A stretch of 64,000 nt of DNA. Origin: Schizochytrium sp. TIO01. Its lineage: Eukaryota; Sar; Bigyra; Thraustochytrida; Thraustochytriidae. Position 1 is the first letter of the stretch. The number at the start of each line of letters is the position of its first letter. The DNA lies in the NCBI GenBank assembly GCA_004764695.1, contig SMSO01000036.1, positions 1,198,001 through 1,262,000 of the forward strand. Direction: 5' to 3'. A program made the translations under genes and the position numbers. Under the pieces are notes generated by a model. That model was not told the DNA's origin, made no database searches, and saw only the letters and a list, made by a program, of their open reading frames with translations. Below are positions 54,965-64,000 of the stretch, one piece after another.

Positions 54965-55928
54965 AAATGGGGACGCTCGCGTGCCTTTGCGAAAGAGTGC
55001 ACGCAACGTGAGTGAGCAGCAAGTGGAGCTGAGGCCAATCTTGGGCGATGAGGAGGCGGGAAATGCAAGGTTGGCGCCGAAGTCGAAGAAGATTCGCGCC
55101 GCAACGGGCTCTGGCGAGGTATCAGACGCAGGAACCGAGGTAGAGGTTAACGAATCCAACCATGAGTTCCACTGCGGGGGTGCCTGTGTGACAGGTCCTC
55201 CAGAGGAAGACTGTAACTTTCAGAGGGCAATGATCTTTGTCTTTGTCTTTGTGTTCATCGCGTATGCTGTTGTGAGCGGCCTCTTTCTCTTCGAATATTT
55301 CCCCATATTGGGTGCCATGCCTCTTGTTTATTTACTTTTAGACTTTCTTGCATTTTGCCTCACTGGGTGTACAGATCCAGGCGTCGTACCACCGCAACCA
55401 GATCCAGGTGTGACCGCAGATCCAAGCAAAAGGTATTGCACAATTTGTCATGTGTATCAGGAGGATGGCCAGCGTCATTGCAGATTCTGTAACGCCTGCA
55501 TTCGCGAGCTGGACCATCATTGTGGAGTCACTGGCACTTGCATTGGTGCTCGCAACAAGGTGCACTTTTCGATGCTCTTCTTTTACTACATGATGTCTGT
55601 GTGGTCGTTAATAATTGGTGTGGCTTACATTGCGATATGCACCACGCTTTCGTCATCTTCTGGTTTTGACGGATCTTTTCCGCAAGCAGTTACCATTTCT
55701 GCACGAGTATTGGGTATCGTTCTTTTAGTTCTTGCTGTGGTATCCTTTGCATTCTGGTTCCTTGCTTACTTTGACCTACTTGGTAGATGTCCATGCATTT
55801 ATAACATTTGCTGCTGCATCCCTGGAGGTCGTCGTGGAAGCAATTTATTTATTACCGATATTGAAAGAGAGCCCGGCTGTGGTCCTTTTGCTTGTTTGAG
55901 CGTCCCGAAACGTGAATTCTACCCTTAA
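54948..55928 (+). CDS. DHHC-type palmitoyltransferase
   Basis: 326 aa from the first in-frame ATG (54948). Residues 1-85 form a soluble N-terminus; two membrane segments follow (about 93-140, with FVFVFVFIAYAVV and PLVYLLLDFLAFCLT). The cysteine-rich domain has YCTICHVY, RHCRFCNAC, ELDHHC and TCIG. Every zinc ligand and the catalytic Cys of DHHC are present. DHHC is followed by Gly-Val where most members have Pro-Trp, and the usual NC is TC. Two more membrane segments follow (MLFFYYMMSVWSLIIG and VLGIVLLVLAVVSFAF). It should S-acylate proteins, on an endomembrane or the plasma membrane. It contrasts with the divergent DHMC protein at 9068. Confidence 0.92.
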   Translation: MLPSDRNGDARVPLRKSARNVSEQQVELRPILGDEEAGNARLAPKSKKIRAATGSGEVSDAGTEVEVNESNHEFHCGGACVTGPPEEDCNFQRAMIFVFVFVFIAYAVVSGLFLFEYFPILGAMPLVYLLLDFLAFCLTGCTDPGVVPPQPDPGVTADPSKRYCTICHVYQEDGQRHCRFCNACIRELDHHCGVTGTCIGARNKVHFSMLFFYYMMSVWSLIIGVAYIAICTTLSSSSGFDGSFPQAVTISARVLGIVLLVLAVVSFAFWFLAYFDLLGRCPCIYNICCCIPGGRRGSNLFITDIEREPGCGPFACLSVPKREFYP

Positions 55929-57536
55929 AGTTCAAAGATGACAGTGTAAATATCATGTCTTCTTGATTACGAAAGTTATTGTAAAGCAAGCATGAATCTT
56001 AAAACAAACCGCTTGTTTTGAAGTAACGAAGCAAACAACACAATGATTTAACTGCTTAATGGGCGATGTATACCTGGCTTCCCAAGGAGCACCAAACAAC
56101 ATCGGGCTGCCTTGCCCGAACGTTAAGATTGTAATGGAAATAATAGAGTGCATCATCTGCAATAGATTTTCGATACAAGTCTTCTCCTTCTTGACTTTCT
56201 GCGGGATCCTTCTAGGCGACTAAAAACAAACAAAATCATTACTACAGCTAGGCAAAAACTTAGTCAGAAGTACAATATATAAACCTTTCTCTGTAAAACC
56301 CATACATCAGGATACGTTCTCTTAAACAAGACTTGCAATATTGAGCATCAAGTATTCCTACCAAATAAGGCCTTGTGATTTTTTTTTCTTAACCTCAACT
56401 CTTGTGATGAAAAATTTCAACATACCAAGCGGAGGTGAGGGGACTCTCTATATCCATAGGATCTTCAAAAGTTTCACTGTGATGGGTGGTCTGTAAGAAC
56501 TCCAAAGAGAAGTATGATCTATGATGTGTAATTTTGTAGCGGACTATTTAAGCCACACACTATCTAGCTCGTAGCTTTGCCAATGGGGCTGTCCCTGACT
56601 GTCAACTATACATTTTAGGTTCACTAAAGTGCGATCGTTTGCTTTGTTACAAGATGCAAAGGCTATGGTTCTAGACGCATTTAGCATTCTTTCAGACGTC
56701 TTCGTTACCTTCAAGTTGGGGCCAGATTGCCAAGGGTAGCATCGCGCTAAGGCGCCTCTGCGACGATGCAGTATGAGTCTCGAAATACGAAGTCCTCGAT
56801 CTGGCTCATGGCATCGCGGTCGCCACCGAAGGATCCATGACGCACTCAGCCAAGACTTGCACTGCGATGATCTTCTTGCCAACCTGAAGAAGAAGCCTCC
56901 GGGAAGAGCAAGACACAGTTCTACTGACTTCGGGTGTAATCGTATCGCTACGAGCTGCCAGCTGAGGGTGCACTACAAACCCAGCCATTCTCAAAGGACC
57001 GAGCAAAGCCATCCTCGGCGGACCAAGGGTAGCTAAACAGCTCAGTCTCGTTCGTCATCCAGCATTTTCAACCAAGGCAACCTAGGGCTCGGCTCCGATG
57101 ATGCATTATTGCGGGGTGCAAGTATCGATCGCTCAAGTTTCCTCATTCAGCACTCTCAAAACCTGCCGAGTGAGAAGGAAACCAAGTCCAAAAACCGCGC
57201 TCTTCTTACGAGCTATGTTCTTTTTCGATGTGGCTCGTTGTCATTACACCCACAACGATCAGAGTTTGGTCGGGGAAAAGCTGCTATGTGTCCCAAAGCT
57301 GAAAGAAGCTAGCTTGCTTCTCTTAGCCACGGCACAGCTTAGATCTAAGCCTACACATCTGCATCAGTCAGCACCTATTGGCACCTCTTAGTTAGCCTGT
57401 TAGGCCGCGGAGGCGCTGACTACCAATTCACTTTCACTGTTCCTATTCTGCTTCTGCTATCTTTCATCTTCTTATGAAACTTGGAAATTTTATTATAAAA
57501 ACATAATGAAAGTAATCTTACAGTCATGGTTAGCAT

Positions 57537-57592
57537 CATGATAAAAGTTAATAAAAGTTAATAAAAGTTAATGGAGGTTTTAATAAAAGTTA
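57537..57592. repeat. Short tandem AATAAAAGTT repeats
   Basis: Four to five copies of TAATAAAAGTT-like units, slightly interrupted by TAATGGAGGTTTT. Confidence 0.8.
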
Positions 57593-58051
57593 ACATTTTT
57601 ATTATTATTCTTTAAGTATGTATGCCTGTTATAATCATGACAGAGTTGCAAAATTAATTTTTTATAATCAAGCATCGCAAGTAGCACTACCTACTGCCCA
57701 GCTAGGCCTCGGCAGGATGCCTGAGAAAGAAGAATTGCCCTCGCTCCATCTTCCCTCGCCCCGGAAGCCTCGCTCAGGCCTCGAGCTCGTTTCCGTAGGC
57801 AGTCGGAGGGTGGTTTTGGGCATCAGAAGGCCATACAGAAGCAAGTTCCAGGCCAAGGGAGGGAGCTTCCCGCCTGTAGGCTGTTTGCCACAGGGTTGCG
57901 TCACGCCTCCACTTGGCTTATAAATGCAGACGACACACGGATCTCCAACGCTCGGGACCCCTCTTTACTCACCTATAAAGTCATTGCGTTTCTCTCTTTT
58001 TCCTCTTTTTCCTCTTTATTCTCTTTTTTCTTGGAGGTTTTAGGTGAACTT

Positions 58052-58054
58052 GGA

Positions 58055-58126
<72 letters not shown>

Positions 58127-58127
58127 A
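58052..58127. repeat. (GAAA)n microsatellite
   Basis: About 18 uninterrupted GAAA units, producing spurious Lys/Glu/Arg or Ser/Phe/Leu frames on the two strands. Confidence 0.95.
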
Positions 58128-58164
58128 GAAAACTTGACTTGACATACCTCGATCGAATCAAACG

Positions 58165-58206
58165 TGCGATTGATCGATTGATACTGATCGATTGATAGAT
58201 CGATCG
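58165..58206. repeat. GATCGATTGATA tandem/palindromic cluster
   Basis: GATCGATTGATA occurs twice in tandem followed by GATCGATCGG. The self-complementary GATCGATC cores can form short inverted repeats. Confidence 0.75.
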
Positions 58207-58458
58207 GTGGGAGCAAGCTCTCTAAGCAGCCAAGTTGTCAACAACTTGATCGATTCGATGCGCTGATGCGGGTAAGCAGCAACTCTCTCCATGGGCCCAT
58301 AGAAAATGAATGCCCTTTCATCGGAAGTGGAGCGCGTGCTCTTCAAAGAAAGCATCCTGGACGAGTTCTTGAGGCCCTTAGAGGAAGCAAAGCGCGACAG
58401 GTCCCCACAATTACCTTCAAGCTAAGAGACCATGTCATCGATTCACTTCTTATGTAAT

Positions 58459-58627
58459 CATTCATTCATTCATTCATTCATTCATGATTTGTTATTCATG
58501 ATGTATAATTCATGATTTGTTATTCAGGATTTGTTATTCATGATTTGTTATTCATGATTTGTTATTCATGATTTGTTATTCAGGATTTGTTATTCAGGAT
58601 TTGTTAACAATTCAGGATATATTATTC
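58459..58627. repeat. ATTC microsatellite grading into a 14-bp minisatellite
   Basis: (ATTC)n from about 58459 is followed directly from 58480 by about ten copies of ATTCATGATTTGTT, with variants ATTCAGGATTTGTT and ATTCATGATGTATA. The last copies have a 4-base insertion and a TATA variant. Confidence 0.92.
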
Positions 58628-59013
58628 TTGAAAGGAGCCGCCTTCGAGTTGTTTTAGGCAGCCAAGAAGGAATGAATGAATGCCTATCTCTAATTCCATT
58701 CAATGCAGTTAGTTCTCTGCAGAGTCGCGAGGGATGACGAAATCCTTCGTGGAGTTGCGGCTGGAAACTGCCTGTGTCCATCGTTCGAGTTATTTTTTCG
58801 CTGCTTTGAGCAATCTTTCCGAGTCTTCAGAACGGACGACATGCAAGCTTCTTTCAATTTGCGGGGCTGATCAGTGGCCGCCAAGGCTTCCTTCCACAAA
58901 GTAGGCGAGGTCAGCGACCTGTTCAAGATAACTTGGACTTCGTTCGCCTCCACCTCCATCATCGATAACGAACTAACTGCCGTACTGACTGACGAATTGA
59001 CGAATTGACTGAG

Positions 59014-59038
59014 CAACCAACCAACCAACCAACCAACC
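59014..59038. repeat. (CCAA)n microsatellite
   Basis: Six CCAA units. Confidence 0.9.
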
Positions 59039-59756
59039 TCATCATCGCCACCGGAGTTCATCGCCATCCGTCGCCAATTCCGCACGAACTAAGCTCCACT
59101 GAGTGCAATCATCAGCTTCGGTACGCTTGCATTGGCACTCCTCAGTCCAACATCATTCTCCAAAGGCCGCGAAGGCGGAATTCCAATCTTCTGTGGTAAT
59201 TAATATCTGCGCTTTTCAATATGATGGGCCCAACCAAACTCAGTCAGCCGCTTCTTGGATAGAATAGAAATCAAACACTCCGCTCCTCCCTCCACACGGC
59301 CACGGGCAGTTTCAGACGCAGCTGATCTCCACTCGCTGAAAGGGGCTCGCGAATTTGCTTCTTGGACCCTCACGCTTCTTCGTGGCCTCCACGATTTTCA
59401 TTATGAATCCGTGAGCAAACGATCGTTTATCCATGTTTTTTAGACGCGCTGCACATGCAGCGAACAGGGTGTGTACCGCGGCGGCGGCCATTTGTCGATG
59501 CGTGCAAAACAACCAAAGGCAAGGCCTGCGAGCTAGCTCCAAGGGCTCGACGGAGCCGGCCTCGGACAGGGCAGATAAAGGCTCGCGGTCGATGGCAATC
59601 CGTTGCCGCCCACGCGTATCCTGTCGCAGAAGAGTCCGGCGCAAGTTGGATGCGCTTCATGCACGAATTCCTAGAGACTGTTTTAGGCTCATGGCCCTTT
59701 CATATTCAGCATGAACATGGATGGCTAAACTCATTAAAAAATGTAAATGAAATAAT

Positions 59757-59811
59757 GTAAATCAGATGTAAATCAGATGTAAATCAGATGTAAATCAGAT
59801 GTAAATCAGAT
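59757..59811. repeat. 11-bp minisatellite GTAAATCAGAT x5
   Basis: Five perfect tandem copies of GTAAATCAGAT. Confidence 0.95.
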
Positions 59812-61276
59812 CATCACTCGCTCACTCACTCTAAACCAACCAAACTGGAACCAGGAGACGCTCGGAAGAAGCGCTCCGGAGAAGAGCACGGAACTCGAGT
59901 TCTGCCTCTGCGCTGCGAATTTGCGATGTTTCTGAACGGAGTCGCACGCTCCTCGAATGCCGAAGCCGGGTTACTAACCACTTTGTGCGGCTGGTTCCGG
60001 CGCAGATCTTGCTCAGAAACCATTCAGTTCTTCAAGTTTGCAGCGTCGCCGTGGTCTCTCTTTAAAGCGACTCTTTTGTTGCCATTGTCATCTTTGCTGT
60101 TGTTGTTGTCGTTGTGTCATTGTGTCATTGACGTCGTTGTTGCCATCTTTATAGTTGTTGTTGTCTGCTTAATCGCTTTATTAATGGTTAACTTTGGTAG
60201 CATTAAGCGATTGCCGGGACTTCGATCTCTCTCCGCAGAGCTGGAAACTGCATTTCGCGCGCTGGCGAGACTGCTCTCTCGCTGGGTAAGCACGGGAGGT
60301 GCATGCATACCTTTCATGGGTGCTCGCTTTGAAGAGTCTTGGCGACGCTCCAATCGATTTCTATAAATCGATGAAAACGAATCGATCTATGGATTAATCA
60401 ATCAAAAGTTAATTAATTACCCAATCAATGCCAAACAAAGTCAAAGCCGTCCCTAACTGAGGGTCTGACTTTGTCTAAACATGTCTTGGTGCGCATAATT
60501 AGTCGCGACTTCGAATGGCACCAGAAGCGACAGCTGTGCCAACTCCAGGCTCGAGAATAAGCTTGCTTGAGCTTGAGCTTGGCTTGGACTTTGATCAACT
60601 CAGACTTGAACTCATTCGAGGGATTGGATTAGACGGACTTCGGTTCTTTGGACGGGAAAGAGGATCTAAAGAGAATGGAAGACGAGAAAGTAATAGGGAC
60701 CTACCTACCTAATCGCTAGAAAAGGCTCGAGAGGATGCTAAAGAGAGGGCTCTGACGGCGTGTTTAAGCGGCATTTATCATTCAGCCTCTGAGGAAACCA
60801 TCCACGAATCTATCTCATCGAGTTAATCACCAATGGTTTTCCTGGTCGTGATGGTTTTGATTCTTTCCGAGTGTATGTTTTTTTAATAAAAAGCCTTGCT
60901 CAACTTGAACTTGAACCAAGGACATAATTAGAACTTGAAAGTTTGTTGTTTGTTGGTTTTTTTTGGGGAGAGAAGATTAACGATTACTTTAAGCCTCGGT
61001 AGGTGGGTATGGAAGGTATATCTTCTGCTTTCGGGGCCCAGGATAAAAGTGGAGAATTAGAAAAAAAGTTCACTTCAAGCACGTCATCGGAATACCCGTT
61101 GCATTATTCTGGAAAAGGTCTTGGGCAGCGAGGAACAAATGTAGTTACATCCAGGTTCTGCTTGAAGTTAGGAGAGTGCAATAAATATAGAGGAAAACTG
61201 CACCATAGAGGTGACCAACACGAAGAAAGTTAATTTATGTAAATTAGAAATAACAAATATTAATTAAAATAAAAAC

Positions 61277-61329
61277 AAGAAGAAGAAGAAGAAGAGAAGA
61301 AGAAGAAGAAGAAGAAGAAGAAGAAGAAG
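61277..61329. repeat. (GAA)n microsatellite
   Basis: GAA units, interrupted once by a missing A, about 600 bases upstream of the ABCC gene start. Confidence 0.92.
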
Positions 61330-61925
61330 CCAAAAAGCCTTGACTAGTTCGACAAAGCGCTCAATAAGTGAAGCATATTGGTCTCAACAGTAGTTAGAGC
61401 CCAAGTAGAGCGTTGTAATACACAAAAAAGTCCCATAGGAAGAGACAATCAAAGGTACCTTTTCCTAGTAAAAAACAAAACAAAACAAAAACAAAAAACT
61501 TTTTAAAAATAATTAAAAAAGGGAAAGGAAAGAAAAGAAAGAGAGACAGACAGATAAATCATGAGTTAGAATCAATCAATCAGCAAATCCATTGATCGAT
61601 CAATCAATCCCGGATCGACATCCTCCCTAACCTTGAGGCAGGGGCAACGTTGTTGGGGTCAAGTGCCATCAACTCAGCGACTGGAGTTCTTCTCCGCCAC
61701 GCAAACATTAAAGCAAAATTGCCTGGAAGTCTAGGCCCGGAGCTCAAGTTCTGACCCAATTGTTGTTGTCGTTGTCGTTGTCGTTGTTCGTGCTTTTGCA
61801 ATTGCTGTTGCTGTTGCTGCTGCAACTGCCTCTAGTTCGCTGGAGCTGGTGTTGTCCTGAGAACAGCTGCAGCAAAGGAGCCAGGGATCAACTGAAATCT
61901 GTGCCTGCACTACAAAATCTCGCAA

Positions 61926-64000
61926 ATGGACTCGACGCCCCTGCTCGAGGGCGCGCGTTCGCCATTGGATCGATTTCGGGATTTTGAGAGCCAATTACCC
62001 ACACATGAACTATCACCTCAAATTCAACATCGGCGAACGCAAGCCCATGCAATTGCAGTGTGCAAACAGAGAACCACAATCTTGCTTGGAGAAGTAGCAA
62101 GATTACTGCTGATTGTTGTCCTCTGGAGTATTGGTTGGTGGGGTTTGAGCATTGGAACCCTTGCCAAACGCTGGCAAAAGCAAGATACCAATGAATGGAG
62201 TGGTCTACTTGTCCCTGCACTCTGGTGCGCCCTTGTACCCGTATTTTGGGCAGTCTGGAGTGCTAGTGCAGCGATTCCCCAGCCGGCGGCACATCGGAAC
62301 GATGGTGGCCGTGTTTACATTTGGTGTGCAAATAGAGCTCAGACTATGGCTGCCATGACATGCGCTTTTCTTGGTGCAGGTTGCGCAGTACTCGCAGACT
62401 GGGCGCCTCTTCAAACTTACGAGGAGGATGCAACTGACGTACAGAGCTTCCTCTTTTCGCTTGGTGGTCTTTGTCTAACTGTTTTTGTATCCTATTACGG
62501 TTTCCGCCTCAAGGGATGTGTTCTGGCACTTGCAGTCATCTACTTGAATGTGTGGCAAACTGTGGCCTCCCTTGCACTCAGGGACAGTCCTCGGGGTGAT
62601 CAGGAGTGGATTTCGCATCACCCAAAGCTTTACATGGCACTGGCATTTGGCCAACTTGGTCTCTTATGTCTCGAAGTTGCCACCGAGGCGTTGCTTGTGT
62701 GCATAAATTGCCAAACGCAAATTGTGCAGCTAGCCTTTGCCACGGCAGATGCCATTTGGATCTTTGTCAGAGTCGTGCTCTTGTTCTGGCAAGGCGACCA
62801 CTTTCTTGAGCTTTGGACAATGCCAGTAATGGCGGCCATTTCCTTGTTTTTTCTCGTCGGGGATCTCTTCCTACGTGTCAACTGCATTCAAAATGCATCT
62901 CAAAGACCAAGCGATGGACAAAACCACAAGTATGTGCGTCTTGCTGAGCAGGATCAAGCCTCTATCTTCTCCCGTTACACATTTTGGTGGGTCCTGCCTA
63001 CACTTCGCTCTGCTAATCGCTTCGGGCGCCTGGACATTGCTGATCTGCCTCAGCTACCTCAGCAAGACATGCCCATGTACCTTTTTCGTCGTTTTGGCGA
63101 AGAATGGCAGGGTGAACCTCTGAATGGTTGGAAACTTTTGGTGAAAATTTGCTATAGTGTGCAGCGCACTGTTTTCTTCTCCTCAATGCTTCATGGCTGG
63201 GCCTACCAGTTGTTGATGCTCTTGGACCCAATCATCCTCAACAAGCTGCTCAAAAACTCTGACAAATCAAACTCAACAAATGATTCAGACCTCTCGAATA
63301 GCTTTATTCTGGTCGGGTTACTTTCTGTGAGTATGTTTATTCGAGTTACTTTCATGGAGGTTTGCTTCTTTGCCTCCACGCGCGTAAATAACAATGCACG
63401 TACAGTTCTTGTCACATCAGTTTTCCGTAAAGTCTTGCGCGGTGAAGAGTCTCCTGATTATGATTCGGGGTCACTTACCAACCTCATGGCTACAGATGCA
63501 GATAAGATTGGCAAGACTTCTTGGATGTTGTTCTTCTTTGCGCAGTGGAGCTGGGCTATCCTTTCCCTCCCTGTGGTTATTTACTTTGTTTACCAGGTTG
63601 TAGGTAGCGCAATTTGGATGGGAGTGGCCACCATGCTTCTGGGCGGTGTTGTTACCCGTAAAATGTCTAATTTTGTTCGCCCAGCAGTTTTGGCCTCTCA
63701 GGAAAAGCGTGATATCCGTAGTCAGCTCATCAAAGAAATACTATCAAGTATTACTGCCATTAAACTACAAGCTGGAGAAGAGGAATGGATCGAGCGGGTC
63801 AAACTTGCTCGTGCCGAGGAAATGAAAGAAATCTTCAAAATTCGCGTACTCTCCGCTGTCAACTCGGCCATTGGTACCGTTGTGTTTGTCGCTGTACCTG
63901 TTTCTATCTTTGCATGGTATGTTGCAGTTGAGGGGCGTGAACTGGATAGTACCACAGCTTTCACCACCTTGGCATGGATTGCACAGATGCGCTGGAGCAT
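61926..64000 (+). CDS. ABCC-family (MRP-like) ABC transporter, N-terminal portion, continues past the window
   Basis: Starting at the ATG at 61926, 691 codons stay open to the right edge. After 60 polar residues come about five hydrophobic helices (for example LLLIVVLWSIGWWGL, LGGLCLTVFVSYYGF, AFATADAIWIFVRV-like), an ABCC-type TMD0. A linker follows with RYTFWWVLPTLRSANRFGRLD. The core TMD1 includes MEVCFFASTRVNNNARTVL, FRKVLRG, GSLTNLMATDADKIGKTSW and IKEILSSITAIKLQAGEEEW, all characteristic of MRP/ABCC exporters (organic anions, glutathione or other conjugates). The ATP-binding domains are beyond the window. Substrate is not predictable here. Confidence 0.92.
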   Translation, partial: MDSTPLLEGARSPLDRFRDFESQLPTHELSPQIQHRRTQAHAIAVCKQRTTILLGEVARLLLIVVLWSIGWWGLSIGTLAKRWQKQDTNEWSGLLVPALWCALVPVFWAVWSASAAIPQPAAHRNDGGRVYIWCANRAQTMAAMTCAFLGAGCAVLADWAPLQTYEEDATDVQSFLFSLGGLCLTVFVSYYGFRLKGCVLALAVIYLNVWQTVASLALRDSPRGDQEWISHHPKLYMALAFGQLGLLCLEVATEALLVCINCQTQIVQLAFATADAIWIFVRVVLLFWQGDHFLELWTMPVMAAISLFFLVGDLFLRVNCIQNASQRPSDGQNHKYVRLAEQDQASIFSRYTFWWVLPTLRSANRFGRLDIADLPQLPQQDMPMYLFRRFGEEWQGEPLNGWKLLVKICYSVQRTVFFSSMLHGWAYQLLMLLDPIILNKLLKNSDKSNSTNDSDLSNSFILVGLLSVSMFIRVTFMEVCFFASTRVNNNARTVLVTSVFRKVLRGEESPDYDSGSLTNLMATDADKIGKTSWMLFFFAQWSWAILSLPVVIYFVYQVVGSAIWMGVATMLLGGVVTRKMSNFVRPAVLASQEKRDIRSQLIKEILSSITAIKLQAGEEEWIERVKLARAEEMKEIFKIRVLSAVNSAIGTVVFVAVPVSIFAWYVAVEGRELDSTTAFTTLAWIAQMRWS

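Larger units (their letters stand above)
55929..61925. other. Six-kilobase repeat-rich region without a supported gene
   Basis: Between the DHHC gene and the ABCC gene lies DNA full of microsatellites and short minisatellites and lacking any frame with a recognised domain. A few short frames look protein-like but have stops or shifts (minus strand 57012-56544) or come from repetitive DNA (59926-60366, 57896-58195). It may hold diverged genes or be a true gene-poor spacer. Confidence 0.6.

Noticed and set aside
56544-57012. Adjacent minus-strand frames with moderately protein-like sequence
   Set aside because: Two frames would have to be joined by shifts or unclear introns, and no recognised domain results.
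57896-58195. Frame of Lys/Glu/Arg repeats
   Set aside because: Translation of the (GAAA)n microsatellite.
58480-58627. CRISPR-like array
   Set aside because: The 14-bp units are contiguous with no unique spacers, and the organism is a eukaryote.
59926-60366. 146-codon plus-strand frame with a very hydrophobic segment
   Set aside because: The hydrophobic segment comes from a repetitive GTTGTT-rich stretch; no family or context supports a gene.

Overview
The window is nuclear DNA of a flagellate-stage unicellular eukaryote. Genes are on both strands, mostly single long exons, separated by 0.2-2.4 kb of AT-richer DNA with many microsatellites. The set includes an axonemal inner-arm dynein heavy chain, a CCDC81-type HU-domain protein, an ASPM-like spindle protein, a secretory GH47 mannosidase, V-ATPase subunit C, MIC10, NOC2, DPH7, an AGFG-type ArfGAP, two DHHC-type acyltransferases and an ABCC-type transporter. 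Low intron density, CAG/CAA runs, GCC2/GCC3 cysteine-rich receptors and a motile axoneme fit a stramenopile, most likely a thraustochytrid/labyrinthulomycete. This placement is inference from gene content and not a phylogenetic result.

Layout: 1-4620 (-) is one uninterrupted reading frame that runs off the left edge: a multi-pass protein with a GCC2/GCC3-type ectodomain, leucine-rich repeats and a region resembling DUF563/GT61 glycosyltransferases. Next come a secretory 2-oxoglutarate dioxygenase (5974-7242 +), an NTF2/SnoaL-like protein (7606-8259 -), a divergent DHMC acyltransferase (9068-10204 +), MIC10 (11332-11772 -), V-ATPase C (13028-14263 -), a two-exon rhodanese (16031-16809 +), the dynein heavy chain (17082-29313 -) with the HU-domain protein directly upstream (29252-30670 -), GH47 (32031-34085 -), the ASPM-like gene (36254-44113 +), DPH7 (44381-45518 -), NOC2 (46060-48570 -), the AGFG-like ArfGAP (50974-53166 +), a GDPGP1/VTC2-like phosphorylase (53364-54392 -), a conventional DHHC enzyme (54948-55928 +), about 6 kb of repeat-rich DNA without a convincing gene, and the 5' part of an ABCC transporter (61926 to the right edge, +).

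Themes: cilium and spindle (dynein, HU protein, ASPM-like), endomembrane traffic and glycosylation (GH47, AGFG, V-ATPase, DHHC enzymes, ABCC), and core housekeeping (NOC2, DPH7, MIC10). The genes look independently transcribed; there is no operon-like order. Two observations stand out. The first DHHC-type protein has lost all four ligands of one zinc site while keeping the other site and the catalytic cysteine. Four genes carry a total of six one-base reading-frame offsets, all of the same sign (+1), five of them at short homopolymers. Uncorrected insertion errors are the simplest explanation, with +1 frameshifting the alternative to exclude.
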